Of a stretch of 64,000 nt of DNA, positions 13,673-23,199 are shown piece after piece (position 1 is the first letter of the stretch; each line of letters begins with the position of its first letter). The notes below the pieces were generated by a model that had not been told where the DNA came from, made no database searches, and saw nothing but the letters and a program-made list of their open reading frames with translations. This stretch comes from Psychrobacter glaciei (GTDB taxonomy: Bacteria; Pseudomonadota; Gammaproteobacteria; Pseudomonadales; Moraxellaceae). The position numbers and the translations under genes were made by a program. The stretch lies in assembly GCF_014652895.1 (NCBI RefSeq), contig NZ_BMZR01000001.1, forward strand, positions 248,001 through 312,000, written 5' to 3'.

Positions 13673-16168
13673 CTAATCGATGTCAGATAGACGGCTACGT
13701 TGACGCGCCATTTGATTGCGCTGCTCACCAGCCAATACGCGCTGGACTTCCCGTGCTACGGCTTGCGGATCGGTCGCGCCATTGATATGGAAGTGAAAGG
13801 TATTACCGCCAGAAGCCATACTGCTTGAATTCATTCCTGCATTAGCACGTTGTGGCAAGATGGACTTACGGCTGTCGATACTGATGGGTGCGTAATCATT
13901 GATTTGACCAGCGATAGATCTGGTTGCGCTAACGGGAATACCTGCATTGGATAATATGCCACGGCCTAAGCCTTGCATCATATATCCACCATAGCTATCA
14001 AAGACACGGCTAGGGCTGTGAATGTCCATCCCTTTCGAGCCAGTAAATGCGCCCTTGATACGACCGACGACACTGCTGATTGAACTAATAACCGCTTGCG
14101 CCCTGCCTAAAATGCCGTTTTTTAGACCTTCTAGCATCATTGAGCCAAACTCACGGAAGCGTGCACCAAGCCCAGATAGATACGGCCAGACTGCAGTAAA
14201 TGCTTGGATAAATAAACCAACTGGGGTGAAATTCATGATGAATGATTTAAGCGCTTGAATACCCATATTAAATATGGCTTTGATACGTTCCCACAGTGCC
14301 GCAAACATCGGGCCAAGCGTGTCCCAGTTTTTATAAATGGCGAAAGCCAGCACTGCCAATGCCAGACATAATGCCAAAATTGGATTGGCCATTAACGTGA
14401 GCGTCAATGCTTTGACAGCGCCACCAATCATGCCGAACGCCTTGGCTAATAATCCCAAAGGTGTCAGTGTCGTCGGCAATCCCATTGTGATCAGTGATGC
14501 CCGTAGTAGTGCCATAGGGCCTAAAATCGTGAGCATGATGGCACCAAGGCCGCCAATGACGACTGCACCAATGGCTAAGGTTGCAAACAATGTCCCTAGT
14601 ACTGACATTAGCTGTGGATGAGCATTGGCAAACACGGTCATACGTTGAGTCATTGCGGTAATAGACTGAATGAACTCTCGTAGCGCACCACCATTGGCAT
14701 CAAAGATAGAGGTTCTAAAGGCATCAATGGCTGATGTCATCGCTTTGAAGTCACCGACAGTATTGTCGCCCATCGTTTTTGACAATGCAGACGCTTCACC
14801 TTGGGCGTTTTGCAAGTCTGTAATCAATGTTTGCAACTTACCATTACCAGCTTCAGCGACTAAAACAGCTAAAGCGCCACCAGCTTCCTCTCCAGCAATG
14901 CTTTTAAATAGTTCTGATTGTTCTGCATTGCCTAGATTTTTGGTCTTATCGTGAATCTCTTTTAATATGTCGGGCATCTCTCTTAGGTTGCCATTTGCAT
15001 CAGCAGTCTTGATACCTAATCTTTCAAAAGCTTCTATCGTTTTTTTCGGCCCTGATGCCATTCTTGACATAATGGCTCGCATAGCAGTACCAGCCATGCT
15101 AGCTTGAATACCTGCATCGCCTAACTTACCAGCCATTGCTGCTGATTGCTCTAGTGATACACCTAGTAGCGCAGCGCCTGGTGCTGCATATTTCATGGTC
15201 TCGCCAAGCATCTCAATATTAGTGTTAGAGCGGGTAAAAGTACCTGCTAATACATCACCAAGATTGCTCATCTTAGAAGGATCGATCTTCATGCCTGACA
15301 AGATATTTGACGCGATATCAGCTGTTCGGTCTAACTCCATCCCACCTGCTAAAGCAAGATCAAGCATCCCCGGCATAGCAGCTTTAACAGATTCAGGAGT
15401 AAAACCAGCCATCGCTAAGAACGTCTGCCCAGCCGCAGCATCGGCTGATGTAAAGCTGGTAGACGCTCCTAGCTCTTTAGCTTGTGCAACAAGCGCTTGA
15501 TATTGAGGGCTGTTTTTGTCCAAACGAGTTACCGCCTGAACTTTACTGAGGTTCTGTTCTAATTCAATACCCGGTTGGATAAATCGTGCGCCGGCATAAG
15601 TCGCTGCTGCACCGCCAGCGGCTAAGCCAATAGCATTACCTCGCATACTGCTCATATTTTGCGACTGCTGTTGCAAGCGCCGCACTTCATCCATCCGCCG
15701 CCGTTGCTCAGCCAACTGCTGATTGGTGCGCTCGATCTGCCTTGCAAGCTCACGCTCATGATCAGCAAGGTTATTGGTGCTGATACCTGCGCCATCTAAG
15801 CGACCTCTGAGCTGCTGCAAATGCTGCCGTTGACTATCCAAGCGAGTATTAAGGCGCTGAGACTCACGACCTGCTGCCTCGAACTGACGTACCAACGCTG
15901 CGCTAGGATTGGCCGTATCACGCATTTGCTGCTCTAACTGCTGCAAACGGTTACGGCTCTTGACTGCTGCTTCTGAGGTGTCCGCTAGTGCTTGTTTCTG
16001 CTGACGGAAACTATTGATTAGCCCTTGTTGAGATTGGAGCTTGCGAGCGGCTTGCGCTGTTTCTCCAAACTGACGACCCAAGCGGTCTGCCTGACTCGCG
16101 ATTGAGCGCATGGGGGCAGTCATGCGGTCGATAAGTTCTATCTGTGCTTTGAAGCTTAGGTCTGCCAT
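13673..16168 (-). CDS. T: Tail tape measure protein (gpT)
   Basis: 831 residues, close to P2 gpT (815). An N-terminal ~170-residue Gln/Arg-rich coiled coil precedes the conserved phage tail tape measure domain (about 200-500), where GASTSFTSADAAAGQTFLAM is a typical motif. A hydrophobic stretch (about 515-620) with several membrane-like helices follows, then a C-terminal region with HSPSRVFDSYGGYMMQGLG, a motif common in tape measures. It sets tail length and is probably injected with the DNA. Confidence 0.95.
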   Translation of the reverse strand: MADLSFKAQIELIDRMTAPMRSIASQADRLGRQFGETAQAARKLQSQQGLINSFRQQKQALADTSEAAVKSRNRLQQLEQQMRDTANPSAALVRQFEAAGRESQRLNTRLDSQRQHLQQLRGRLDGAGISTNNLADHERELARQIERTNQQLAEQRRRMDEVRRLQQQSQNMSSMRGNAIGLAAGGAAATYAGARFIQPGIELEQNLSKVQAVTRLDKNSPQYQALVAQAKELGASTSFTSADAAAGQTFLAMAGFTPESVKAAMPGMLDLALAGGMELDRTADIASNILSGMKIDPSKMSNLGDVLAGTFTRSNTNIEMLGETMKYAAPGAALLGVSLEQSAAMAGKLGDAGIQASMAGTAMRAIMSRMASGPKKTIEAFERLGIKTADANGNLREMPDILKEIHDKTKNLGNAEQSELFKSIAGEEAGGALAVLVAEAGNGKLQTLITDLQNAQGEASALSKTMGDNTVGDFKAMTSAIDAFRTSIFDANGGALREFIQSITAMTQRMTVFANAHPQLMSVLGTLFATLAIGAVVIGGLGAIMLTILGPMALLRASLITMGLPTTLTPLGLLAKAFGMIGGAVKALTLTLMANPILALCLALAVLAFAIYKNWDTLGPMFAALWERIKAIFNMGIQALKSFIMNFTPVGLFIQAFTAVWPYLSGLGARFREFGSMMLEGLKNGILGRAQAVISSISSVVGRIKGAFTGSKGMDIHSPSRVFDSYGGYMMQGLGRGILSNAGIPVSATRSIAGQINDYAPISIDSRKSILPQRANAGMNSSSMASGGNTFHFHINGATDPQAVAREVQRVLAGEQRNQMARQRSRLSDID

Positions 16169-16197
16169 GTTTCACTCATCACGTCAGTAGGTGGATA

Positions 16198-16649
16198 TCA
16201 GTCATCAGGGCTATTACGGACCCGCGCTCGTTCGCGCCAATCAGCAAGCTCTTCGACAGTCATGTGATACATCGACTCTGGTGTCCAGCCGAACACCAAA
16301 GCGATATCTGCCATACAGTCTTCTACGCGATTGGGGTAGCTTCGGTTTCGGCTTGCGACTGAAACTTTGCTTTGGTAAAAAAACCCGCAATGGTCAGTCC
16401 TATATCCATCAGGTCAGAGGCGTCCATTTGTTTGACTTCGTGCTCATGAATGACAGGGTTACTGATTCGAGGTAGGACAACGGCGATAGAATCGACCTTG
16501 GCCATGCTGATATCGATGAGCGACTGGCCACGCAAGTCGCCACCCATCGGACGACGCAAGGTAAATTCTTTAATTTCTTTTTGCTTGTCGCCAGTACCAC
16601 GGATGATAGGGTAGTCTAGCTCGATAGTCGGCATCTCGTTATTGCTCAT
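16198..16649 (-). CDS. Tail assembly chaperone gpE+E' made by -1 frameshift
   Basis: The E reading frame enters a run of seven T (minus strand; 16377-16383) placed in frame as GGT TTT TTT ACC. A -1 slip on T TTT TTT continues for 59 codons to a TGA at 16198-16200, giving a 150-residue fusion. The extension contains VEDCMADIALVFGWTPESMY and ADWRERARVR, resembling P2 gpE' (MADIAAIFHWxP..., LMAWRERA). This is the conserved P2 and lambda G/GT mechanism for making two chaperones at a fixed ratio. Confidence 0.85.
16323..16649 (-). CDS. E: Tail assembly protein gpE
   Basis: 108 residues in the unshifted frame. It begins MSNNEMPTIELDYPIIRGTG and contains FTLRRPMGGDLRGQSLIDI, a characteristic P2 gpE sequence. 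Precedes the tape measure gene and acts as its chaperone. AAGGA upstream of the ATG. The slippery site lies at codons 89-91, near the 3' end as in P2. Confidence 0.9.
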   Translation of the reverse strand: MSNNEMPTIELDYPIIRGTGDKQKEIKEFTLRRPMGGDLRGQSLIDISMAKVDSIAVVLPRISNPVIHEHEVKQMDASDLMDIGLTIAGFFTKAKFQSQAETEATPIA

Positions 16650-16737
16650 GGTGTATCCTTAATAAGTCGTTTCAGTCGGTGTTTTAATCAAATAGGGGTC
16701 TGGTCTGGCCACTCAATTTGACTTGATATATCAATGA

Positions 16738-17265
16738 TTAGAACGTCGTGAATAGTCCAATTGCTTCACGAATCTCTTTCATGCGGTCTTCACCATTGAC
16801 GATACATTTCATCGCCATCGCGTCAATCTCGATGATGTCTTCACCGTCTACGACTAGCTTGTAATAAGCCAACGCATACTTGAATGACTCTTCTGTATCG
16901 TCACCCAGCTTGGCTGAACCGGGGTCGATCTCTTCTAAGCGGCCACGGCAATAGATATCCACTGCGGACACGCTGCAATCATCATCACGCTGATAAGCAC
17001 CTGAATAAGATAGAACGACGGCATCAATACCTGCACGCGCAAAGTCACGGTACAAGTCAGCCTCATGACCACCGCATTTGATGGTCATCTCCATGGCTTC
17101 TTGACCTAAATCGACCTTGACCGGCATATCCATGCCACCAGCGCGATACTCTTCTAACACACGTGTGAGCTTGGGCAGCTCAATCTCTGGGATCTGCCCT
17201 TGGTAGCGCTTTTGATTGCCAAGACCTTTGTAGGCCATAAAGTTCTTTAGTTTACGAGGTAACAT
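16738..17265 (-). CDS. FII: Major tail tube protein (gpFII)
   Basis: 175 residues (P2 gpFII 172). MLPRKLKNFMAYKGLGNQKR and the PEIELPKLTRVLEEYRAGGM region are typical. It polymerises into the inner tube of the contractile tail. A strong AAGGA ribosome site and the position right after the sheath gene are as expected. Confidence 0.95.
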   Translation of the reverse strand: MLPRKLKNFMAYKGLGNQKRYQGQIPEIELPKLTRVLEEYRAGGMDMPVKVDLGQEAMEMTIKCGGHEADLYRDFARAGIDAVVLSYSGAYQRDDDCSVSAVDIYCRGRLEEIDPGSAKLGDDTEESFKYALAYYKLVVDGEDIIEIDAMAMKCIVNGEDRMKEIREAIGLFTTF

Positions 17266-17303
17266 AAGGTTTCCTTTTTAGTAATAGTGTCGTCAGGTGG
17301 CTA

Positions 17304-17903
17304 TTAAGCCGCTGCTGCTACCAAGTCGGCGAAGTTGACCAGGTACGTGTCAGTGATCGTCTGACCAAGGTTAAGATTCTCTAAGTTAGGCACTGGCGTA
17401 AAGTCATAATCTAAATAGAGCTTGCCTTGCATCAGCAAAGTTTCACTATTTAGCTCGTTGTTGTACCAACACTTTGCACCGATTAAATAACCGAAGTTAA
17501 TCATCTCTTGCAGCTTGGCATTGATGGCACGAATGATGTCGCGCACGGTCGTTGGTGATAGCGGTTGATCGATGAACTGAAAACAGCCATTGATGATGGT
17601 ATCTAGCAAAAACTGCGAGGTACGCACGACCGGCTCAAACATATATTCAGGATTGTCAGAGCAGGTATGACTGCCCCAAAAGCGAAAACCTTGATGCTGA
17701 ATGACGCTGGTCACATCATGCGAGTTTATAAAACCCACCTCGGTATCCGGGTCTTCTAGATCCCATGTGCGTGGGTAGGTGATACCACTGACGCTATCGA
17801 TAGCCACGTTGGACAGTGACTTGACGAAGCTGTATTGATGGGTTTTGTCTAAGTGGGCGCGTAGAGCGGCTGCCACTGCAATGATTGGGGTTACTTGGGT
17901 CAT
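17304..17903 (-). CDS. FI: Tail sheath protein FI, C-terminal half (split gene)
   Basis: 199 residues matching the C-terminal half of P2 gpFI (396 residues), from the AALRAHLDK region through FRFWGSHTCS, the RDIIRAINAKLQE segment and LYLDYDFTPVPNLENL to the end. It has its own apparent start: AAGGA eight bases before the ATG at 17903. It lies in a different frame from the N-terminal half, 49 bp downstream of that frame's stop. Either a separately translated half of the sheath or the remnant of a disrupted gene. Confidence 0.85.
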   Translation of the reverse strand: MTQVTPIIAVAAALRAHLDKTHQYSFVKSLSNVAIDSVSGITYPRTWDLEDPDTEVGFINSHDVTSVIQHQGFRFWGSHTCSDNPEYMFEPVVRTSQFLLDTIINGCFQFIDQPLSPTTVRDIIRAINAKLQEMINFGYLIGAKCWYNNELNSETLLMQGKLYLDYDFTPVPNLENLNLGQTITDTYLVNFADLVAAAA

Positions 17904-17952
17904 GGTTTTGTCCTTTTACTTAAATTAAAAAATAATAGCTTCGATAGAAATC

Positions 17953-19128
17953 TTACACCCCGCCCGCGTCACGACCACGTCCGCACGATAAAATCTCAAC
18001 ATCGCCACCGAACATCGCCTCGACGAGATCGATTCCCACGCCACTTGATGTTGCAAATTCAAGTGTCGTCTCTTTACCTTCCACCATTTCGACACCAAAA
18101 TTGCTACCCCAACCGGCGACCTTATTAAGTGAATTGCAATAAAACTCATAAGCCCTTGAGTTAATTTCGGCATTTAATATTTGCTTTTCGCTTGTAATAG
18201 GGGTAGTCGCATCAATCTGATCATAAACATCGGAATACAGCAATAGGTCTTCTCCACCTACATATCTTATTATTGGTAAATTTAAAGTAACTGATTCTCC
18301 CGGCTCTACTTCTAGACTTACGGGCAGTTTCGGTTCTACCAAAAGCTTTTTGACGTAATCTTTGTACTCTGGATTGGCAGTTATAGCTTCTAAGTCAATA
18401 GGATAGTATTCAACAACCTGCCACACACCCCCATTAATTCTATATCTAGCATGAGCGCCATTTGCTATATTTGGACTAGGCTCTGAGCCATATAAATTTA
18501 TGTCAGCGTTAGTAGGAGTGCAAAAAAATAAAGGTGGACCATCCCCGTCACCGCTGCCCGAACCATCAGACGGGTTCGAATTTCCCGGCGCACCAAAGCC
18601 ACCTTCAATCAGCATCAGCTCACGAGCAGCGAACGTGTCACGATACGCGACAATATCTTCTTTAACGGTGATCAAAGTGCCGTCTTCAGCTCGCGGTGAT
18701 GCATATACAAAGGCGCGACGCCTCTTGGCAATTTCCACTAGCTTACGTGTCATCGCTGGTGTATCAATCTCAGGTGCAATGAGGATCTTTGGCGTTACAC
18801 CAAGGCTGGTCTGGCAGCTAAGCAATAAATCGACCGTGTCGACATCGACCGGCTCTGATAAGCGCAAGACAACCACATTAGTATTCTGAATGGCTTTAAT
18901 AGTGCGTAAACATTGATGCAATAGCTGGTCATCGCTGCCGCTCTTCTCGACATCAGTGGTCGTAATGCCCGTTAGCAATACAGGGGTATCAAGCGGATAT
19001 GCCGTGTCGTCAGCGTCATCGCTCACGCTGACGAGCGCAATCGTGCTCATACTGACTGACTTGATAATGGGCGTGATGTTACTGGTCTCAGTAGCAGTGA
19101 TTCCGTGATGGTAAGTGGTTAATGCCAT
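17953..19128 (-). CDS. FI: Tail sheath FI N-terminal half fused to foreign segment
   Basis: 391 residues. Residues 1 to about 177 match the N-terminal half of P2 gpFI (YHHGITATE start; GVTPKILIAPEIDTPAM; YRDTFAARELMLI). From about 178 the sheath homology stops; a Gly/Ser/Asp linker (SDGSGSGDGDGPP) leads into ~190 unrelated residues ending SCGRGRDAGGV. The foreign DNA (about 17904-18597) is AT-rich in its middle and GC-rich at its end, unlike the flanks. The missing half of the sheath follows as a separate frame. Whether both halves assemble is unknown. Confidence 0.85.
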   Translation of the reverse strand: MALTTYHHGITATETSNITPIIKSVSMSTIALVSVSDDADDTAYPLDTPVLLTGITTTDVEKSGSDDQLLHQCLRTIKAIQNTNVVVLRLSEPVDVDTVDLLLSCQTSLGVTPKILIAPEIDTPAMTRKLVEIAKRRRAFVYASPRAEDGTLITVKEDIVAYRDTFAARELMLIEGGFGAPGNSNPSDGSGSGDGDGPPLFFCTPTNADINLYGSEPSPNIANGAHARYRINGGVWQVVEYYPIDLEAITANPEYKDYVKKLLVEPKLPVSLEVEPGESVTLNLPIIRYVGGEDLLLYSDVYDQIDATTPITSEKQILNAEINSRAYEFYCNSLNKVAGWGSNFGVEMVEGKETTLEFATSSGVGIDLVEAMFGGDVEILSCGRGRDAGGV

Positions 19129-19161
19129 GATGTAGATCCTTACATGAATAAAACGGTTAAA

Positions 19162-21378
19162 TTAGCGGCCTTTAGTAATGCCACCAGATAGGTTGTTGAT
19201 AGTGACGTTGCCTTGTTTGATATATCCTGCGAGACCACCGGTGGCTGGTGGTATGTACCACGACGTATTACTAGAAGTGGTTTGTGTAGCCTCACCTGAA
19301 CCTGAATATTGATAAATCTTGTCAAACGTGCCTGATTGGCCAGACTCACCAAGACTGCCTCCATTACCGCCCTGCGAAAGAGTAGGGTCGTCAGCCTCAG
19401 GATATATACTGCTTTGAGTTGAATGATAAGATGCTGGGTTTATTGCTAAGTTCGCACCGCCTAAACCAGCACTATTTAGACCAGCATCTTGAGACATTTT
19501 TAGCACCACAGAGCCACCTGCAGGCATCTCACCAGTCCAACCTGACACACGGTAATCTCTAAAACTACCCGTTGCTTGAGATAAGCTTGTCGGCTTTATT
19601 TCTACGAATATATATCGTTCTTCATTCGCGCTAGGAGCGTGATAACTTGCATCATAATAGTAGTCACCATCCGATCCGGGCCAATTTGCAAAAGCTTGAT
19701 CAACAGCTTGATTTAAAATTTTATAAAACTTACCGTCATTTGGTAGCGGTAGCTTCTGACCTGTAAAAGCCTCATCTGCTAAGTACATGCTGTAAGTAGA
19801 TTCGTTTGGTGAGCGTTTGCCATATGGCGCACCGCCACCTGTACCACCTCCGCCGACAACAAAGTTAAAACTGCCTGCAGTTTCATAAGCGCCTAGACCG
19901 CCACCGCCACCACCACCACCTGCAACAAGATTGAAGTTTTCGACAACGATAGCTCGAGCTAATGACTTAATAGCATTGCCACCATTACCACCAGCCACTG
20001 GCGGTCTCGTAGTAGATTGCGAAGGATTACCCGTTGTGCGACTGTAAGCACTACGCCCACCGTCACCACCACGACCCAAAATACGACCACGGTTTTCGAT
20101 AATTGGATCGTTCGCACCAGTTGGCCAATTAACGCCTTCCGTGATGGCAGGGGTGGCAGTGTTTGGCGCGATGATATCGACACCAGCGTCCACGATAAAA
20201 CGTACCGTATCAGTAGCAGCAGGATAGCTGCCAGACTGGGCTTTGTAATACTCAGCTAGATCAATACCCTCACTGGTAGACTGACTAATATGCAATACCG
20301 TTTCGTTATGGCCAGCGTCATTTACTGGCACATTGATAGATAGGTTCGCTGGTGCGCCTACGGTTAGACGCACATGTTTCTGTGGCTCTGCTTCGTTATC
20401 GTCAGATGTGGTCGTAAAGTTAATAACTGCTTGGCCATTATTTAGAATGACTGTCCCGCTGTCTGTCTTATCTGGACTGGTGATATCGTTACTGGCGCTA
20501 TTTAGAGTGCCTTCTTTAACCGTCCAGTTGAGAATTTGACCGTCAGGCAAGTTGTTGGCGGTAATAGTAAAACGGACAGCATCGCCTTCGTTGATTGAGG
20601 TTTTGTTGGCAACTACATTCCAGACGGTTTCGACCACAGTTGAAGGGTCATAACGTTCAAATATGTGAGTCGTTCTTAGTGGATAGACATTGGGACGCTG
20701 GGCATTAGCAAGATTCGTCATGCCTTTTTGACCCAATACAATGCCAATATCGCTGATATAAGTATCATCAGGATCCGTTGCTACTATGCTTTGACCCTCA
20801 ATACGGCGCCACTGTGTGTCTGTCCCTAGCAATTCATCAAATAAAGGCTTCGGATTGACGGCTGTGTGAGTATGGTATAAATAACCATAAGGTATTAACG
20901 TCCGCAGTAAGAACTGAAAGCGCTCATTCACCCAATCGCGGGTAGCAGTAACGACATTGCCGTCCATCTCAATCACAACAGTAGCGAGGTTGTCCGCAGT
21001 AATCGTAAATACCAGCTCCATGTCACCGCCAGCACCTTCGGTAAGCGTTGGGCGATAGCCACCGTGGAAGTTGCCCACGTAGACAAGCTTACCGCTGCTA
21101 TCAGTGATACCGACTTCGTGTAAATTCCAACCGCCCACGTTGGACGGTACAACGGCAGATACTTCAGCAGTTGTATCGTTGATAACCTTGATAGATGCGA
21201 CTGGCAATTTTGCCGTTTGATGAACAAGATTTGTTTCATTCAACCTTGACTCAGGTAGATAAGGCTGACCGTTGGCATCACCTAACACCACATGCGTCAA
21301 TGCAAGCTGTGAACCAGCTTGTGCATTGGCAATAAAGGATTTGCCGTGGTCAGTGAGTAATACATAATAATTAGCCAT
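19162..21378 (-). CDS. H: Tail fibre protein (gpH-like) with polyglycine tip
   Basis: 738 residues. The N-terminal ~160 residues (YYVLLTDHGKSFIANAQ; GGWNLHEVGI) match the phage tail-collar fibre N-terminal domain that attaches to the baseplate. A middle Ig-like region (about 255-350, VANKTSINEGDAVRFTITAN) follows. The C-terminal ~300 residues contain repeated glycine stretches (GGDGGRS, GGNGGN, eight consecutive Gly, GGGGTGGG), as in polyglycine-sandwich adhesins such as gp38 of T-even-like phages. No gpG chaperone gene follows; the sheath gene starts 33 bp downstream. Confidence 0.9.
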   Translation of the reverse strand: MANYYVLLTDHGKSFIANAQAGSQLALTHVVLGDANGQPYLPESRLNETNLVHQTAKLPVASIKVINDTTAEVSAVVPSNVGGWNLHEVGITDSSGKLVYVGNFHGGYRPTLTEGAGGDMELVFTITADNLATVVIEMDGNVVTATRDWVNERFQFLLRTLIPYGYLYHTHTAVNPKPLFDELLGTDTQWRRIEGQSIVATDPDDTYISDIGIVLGQKGMTNLANAQRPNVYPLRTTHIFERYDPSTVVETVWNVVANKTSINEGDAVRFTITANNLPDGQILNWTVKEGTLNSASNDITSPDKTDSGTVILNNGQAVINFTTTSDDNEAEPQKHVRLTVGAPANLSINVPVNDAGHNETVLHISQSTSEGIDLAEYYKAQSGSYPAATDTVRFIVDAGVDIIAPNTATPAITEGVNWPTGANDPIIENRGRILGRGGDGGRSAYSRTTGNPSQSTTRPPVAGGNGGNAIKSLARAIVVENFNLVAGGGGGGGGLGAYETAGSFNFVVGGGGTGGGAPYGKRSPNESTYSMYLADEAFTGQKLPLPNDGKFYKILNQAVDQAFANWPGSDGDYYYDASYHAPSANEERYIFVEIKPTSLSQATGSFRDYRVSGWTGEMPAGGSVVLKMSQDAGLNSAGLGGANLAINPASYHSTQSSIYPEADDPTLSQGGNGGSLGESGQSGTFDKIYQYSGSGEATQTTSSNTSWYIPPATGGLAGYIKQGNVTINNLSGGITKGR

Positions 21379-21399
21379 TGTTGTTACCTAAATAGTTAC

Positions 21400-21930
21400 C
21401 TAAGCGTTTGGTGTTGAGATATAAGTAGTATTACCAGTGCGGGTAGCACCAGCGACAAAAAACTGAACCGTATTGACCACGCTTGCATCAATAGAGAACT
21501 GATCACGCGCTGATTTGACACTATCTAGTGCTGTATAAATCTCTTGTTGCTGTTGGACGCTAATACGGCCGCTGGTTATCTTTACGGTAAAAGAATAAGG
21601 TGTGCCCTTTGGATAAAGTTCGTGCCAAGCCAACAAATTATGACCTAATCCAATATTTTCCATTGCCTGAGTCAACGTGCTTTTAGTACCGCGCTGGGCG
21701 TTAAATGCTCGTGCGCCTTTGATAACGTCGCGCTGCTTGGACTCAGACCATTGACCATCCCAGTACTCAACACGACGTGACCAGGCAAGCCAAGGTAAAA
21801 ATGACACTGGACAGGTATTGGCATCAATCAAACGGGCAAAAGTAACAGACAGTGCGTCAATACGCTGCGTCTGCTCATCTAAAGCCTTTTCAAGCTTGGT
21901 GCTGTTCGGTGGCAACAAGGGGCTAAACAT
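21400..21930 (-). CDS. I: Baseplate/tail protein I (gpI)
   Basis: 176 residues (P2 gpI 176) from the ATG at 21930, which overlaps the end of J; a start six codons earlier is less likely. LLPPNSTKLEKALDEQ and FLPWLAWSRRVEYWDGQW are characteristic. Forms the outer baseplate with gpJ and gpW and anchors the fibre. Confidence 0.95.
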   Translation of the reverse strand: MFSPLLPPNSTKLEKALDEQTQRIDALSVTFARLIDANTCPVSFLPWLAWSRRVEYWDGQWSESKQRDVIKGARAFNAQRGTKSTLTQAMENIGLGHNLLAWHELYPKGTPYSFTVKITSGRISVQQQQEIYTALDSVKSARDQFSIDASVVNTVQFFVAGATRTGNTTYISTPNA

Positions 21931-22813
21931 CACGATATTCCACAGCACTGATAATCACATCTGTACAATTGGCATATTTGCCATCTGGCAAACTAATATC
22001 ATGTATCGGTTGTAGGAGGCTGACACGCTGGACACCAGGCTGATGCAATGCGTGGTATAAACCTGACAAAGTAACGTCATAGCCTAAATAGCGCACCTGC
22101 TCGATATAATCAGCAAGCGCCGCGCGGGCTGCATTAATAACAACATCTTTATCGGGTCCTGGATAAAGCGTCAGCTCCGCTTGTACCATCCAAACTTCTG
22201 GCTGACCCGCAGCGATACGGACATTATCAGTAAAGGGGCGACGCTCATCAGTATCAACTGCCAGTCTTACCTTCTCGCGAAGGGCATCACTAGCGATAGC
22301 ATCGCTATGGCTTTGCACATAAACAGTCACACGACCAGGGGAGGCTGTAACGACACTGGCATCACGAACATCACCGTCTGCAGACAGAGCCCAAAACAAA
22401 TAAGCGCCTTTGCTACCAGCAGAAGCCCGCTCAGGCTCTAACTGGACGCGACGACGTAATGCTGTGTCGGATTCCATGACATCAGGGATAGGCGGTACAG
22501 AATCAGGATTGCCAGCTTTAACTAATAAGCGAGTGATGCCGACGCCAGCTGCCAGATGATCAAGCGTGGTATCAGCGGCATAAGCAATTAACATTGATTT
22601 GGCAGTTTGGTTAATGTGGTTCGTCTTTGACATCGAACGATAAGCAAGTATTTCTAACAACTTAGTAAGGGGTTCGCTCTCAAGTGTGAGGGCGTCGGCA
22701 AGCTGTGGATCCTTGGCGATCAGTTCGGCTTTAAGTGCTGCAAGCTCTGTTTCATAGTCTAGGGGCGTCAATATGCTTGGGGCTGGAAGCCCAGAGAGAT
22801 CAATACGACTCAT
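21923..22813 (-). CDS. J: Baseplate assembly protein J (gpJ)
   Basis: 296 residues (P2 gpJ 302). MSRIDLSGLPAPSILTPLDY start and the RVQLEPERASAGSKGAYLFW region are typical. The start overlaps the W stop by four bases (ATGA). Confidence 0.95.
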   Translation of the reverse strand: MSRIDLSGLPAPSILTPLDYETELAALKAELIAKDPQLADALTLESEPLTKLLEILAYRSMSKTNHINQTAKSMLIAYAADTTLDHLAAGVGITRLLVKAGNPDSVPPIPDVMESDTALRRRVQLEPERASAGSKGAYLFWALSADGDVRDASVVTASPGRVTVYVQSHSDAIASDALREKVRLAVDTDERRPFTDNVRIAAGQPEVWMVQAELTLYPGPDKDVVINAARAALADYIEQVRYLGYDVTLSGLYHALHQPGVQRVSLLQPIHDISLPDGKYANCTDVIISAVEYRDV

Positions 22814-23199
22814 AGAGCACCGCCTAATGACAGATAAGTACGTTCGATTTTTTTGCTAATCACATAACGATATTCAATCATCAGACTAGCGATGCCTTGT
22901 GCGGCACTGGCATCAGTGACCAGCTCAATGCGAGTGGGCGTGACACGAGTCTCCCAGCGCATTAATGCATGGATGACGGATGCACGAAGCTGCATAATAA
23001 AATAGGCATTGATAGGAGAATCAATCAAGAATGGCAGCAATGAGCCGTAATCTCGACGCATGACACGACTACCTATTGGGGTCATCAATATATCGCGGAC
23101 GCTTTGTAAGATATGGTTTGTCTGGTCAATGTGCTGACCGGTACTGCGTGACATGCCTTTCACATTAATCACAGTGACACCGTTATCTTGATTAAGCAT
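22810..23199 (-). CDS. W: Baseplate wedge protein W (gpW, gp25-like)
   Basis: 129 residues from the ATG at 23199; a longer start at 23238 is rejected because GGAGG lies 5 nt before 23199 and this start overlaps V by only 8 bases. Contains ILMTPIGSRVMRRDYGSLLP, the signature of the gp25/gpW lysozyme-like fold family used in contractile baseplates. Confidence 0.93.
   Translation of the reverse strand: MLNQDNGVTVINVKGMSRSTGQHIDQTNHILQSVRDILMTPIGSRVMRRDYGSLLPFLIDSPINAYFIMQLRASVIHALMRWETRVTPTRIELVTDASAAQGIASLMIEYRYVISKKIERTYLSLGGAL

Noticed and set aside
17925..18173. 82-codon frame across the sheath split
   Set aside because: It lies within the foreign segment in an alternative frame, with no ribosome site or family match.
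17904..18597. Intein in the sheath gene
   Set aside because: No Cys/Ser splice start, no block B His or C-terminal His-Asn next to the C-terminal half, and the two halves are in different frames with a stop between.
17904..18597. Diversity-generating retroelement target or group II intron
   Set aside because: No reverse transcriptase, template repeat or catalytic RNA domain V-like sequence is visible; the segment is open for over 200 codons.
19850..20100. Simple CCA/CCG repeat as a non-coding satellite
   Set aside because: It is the complement of codons for Gly runs in the tail fibre.
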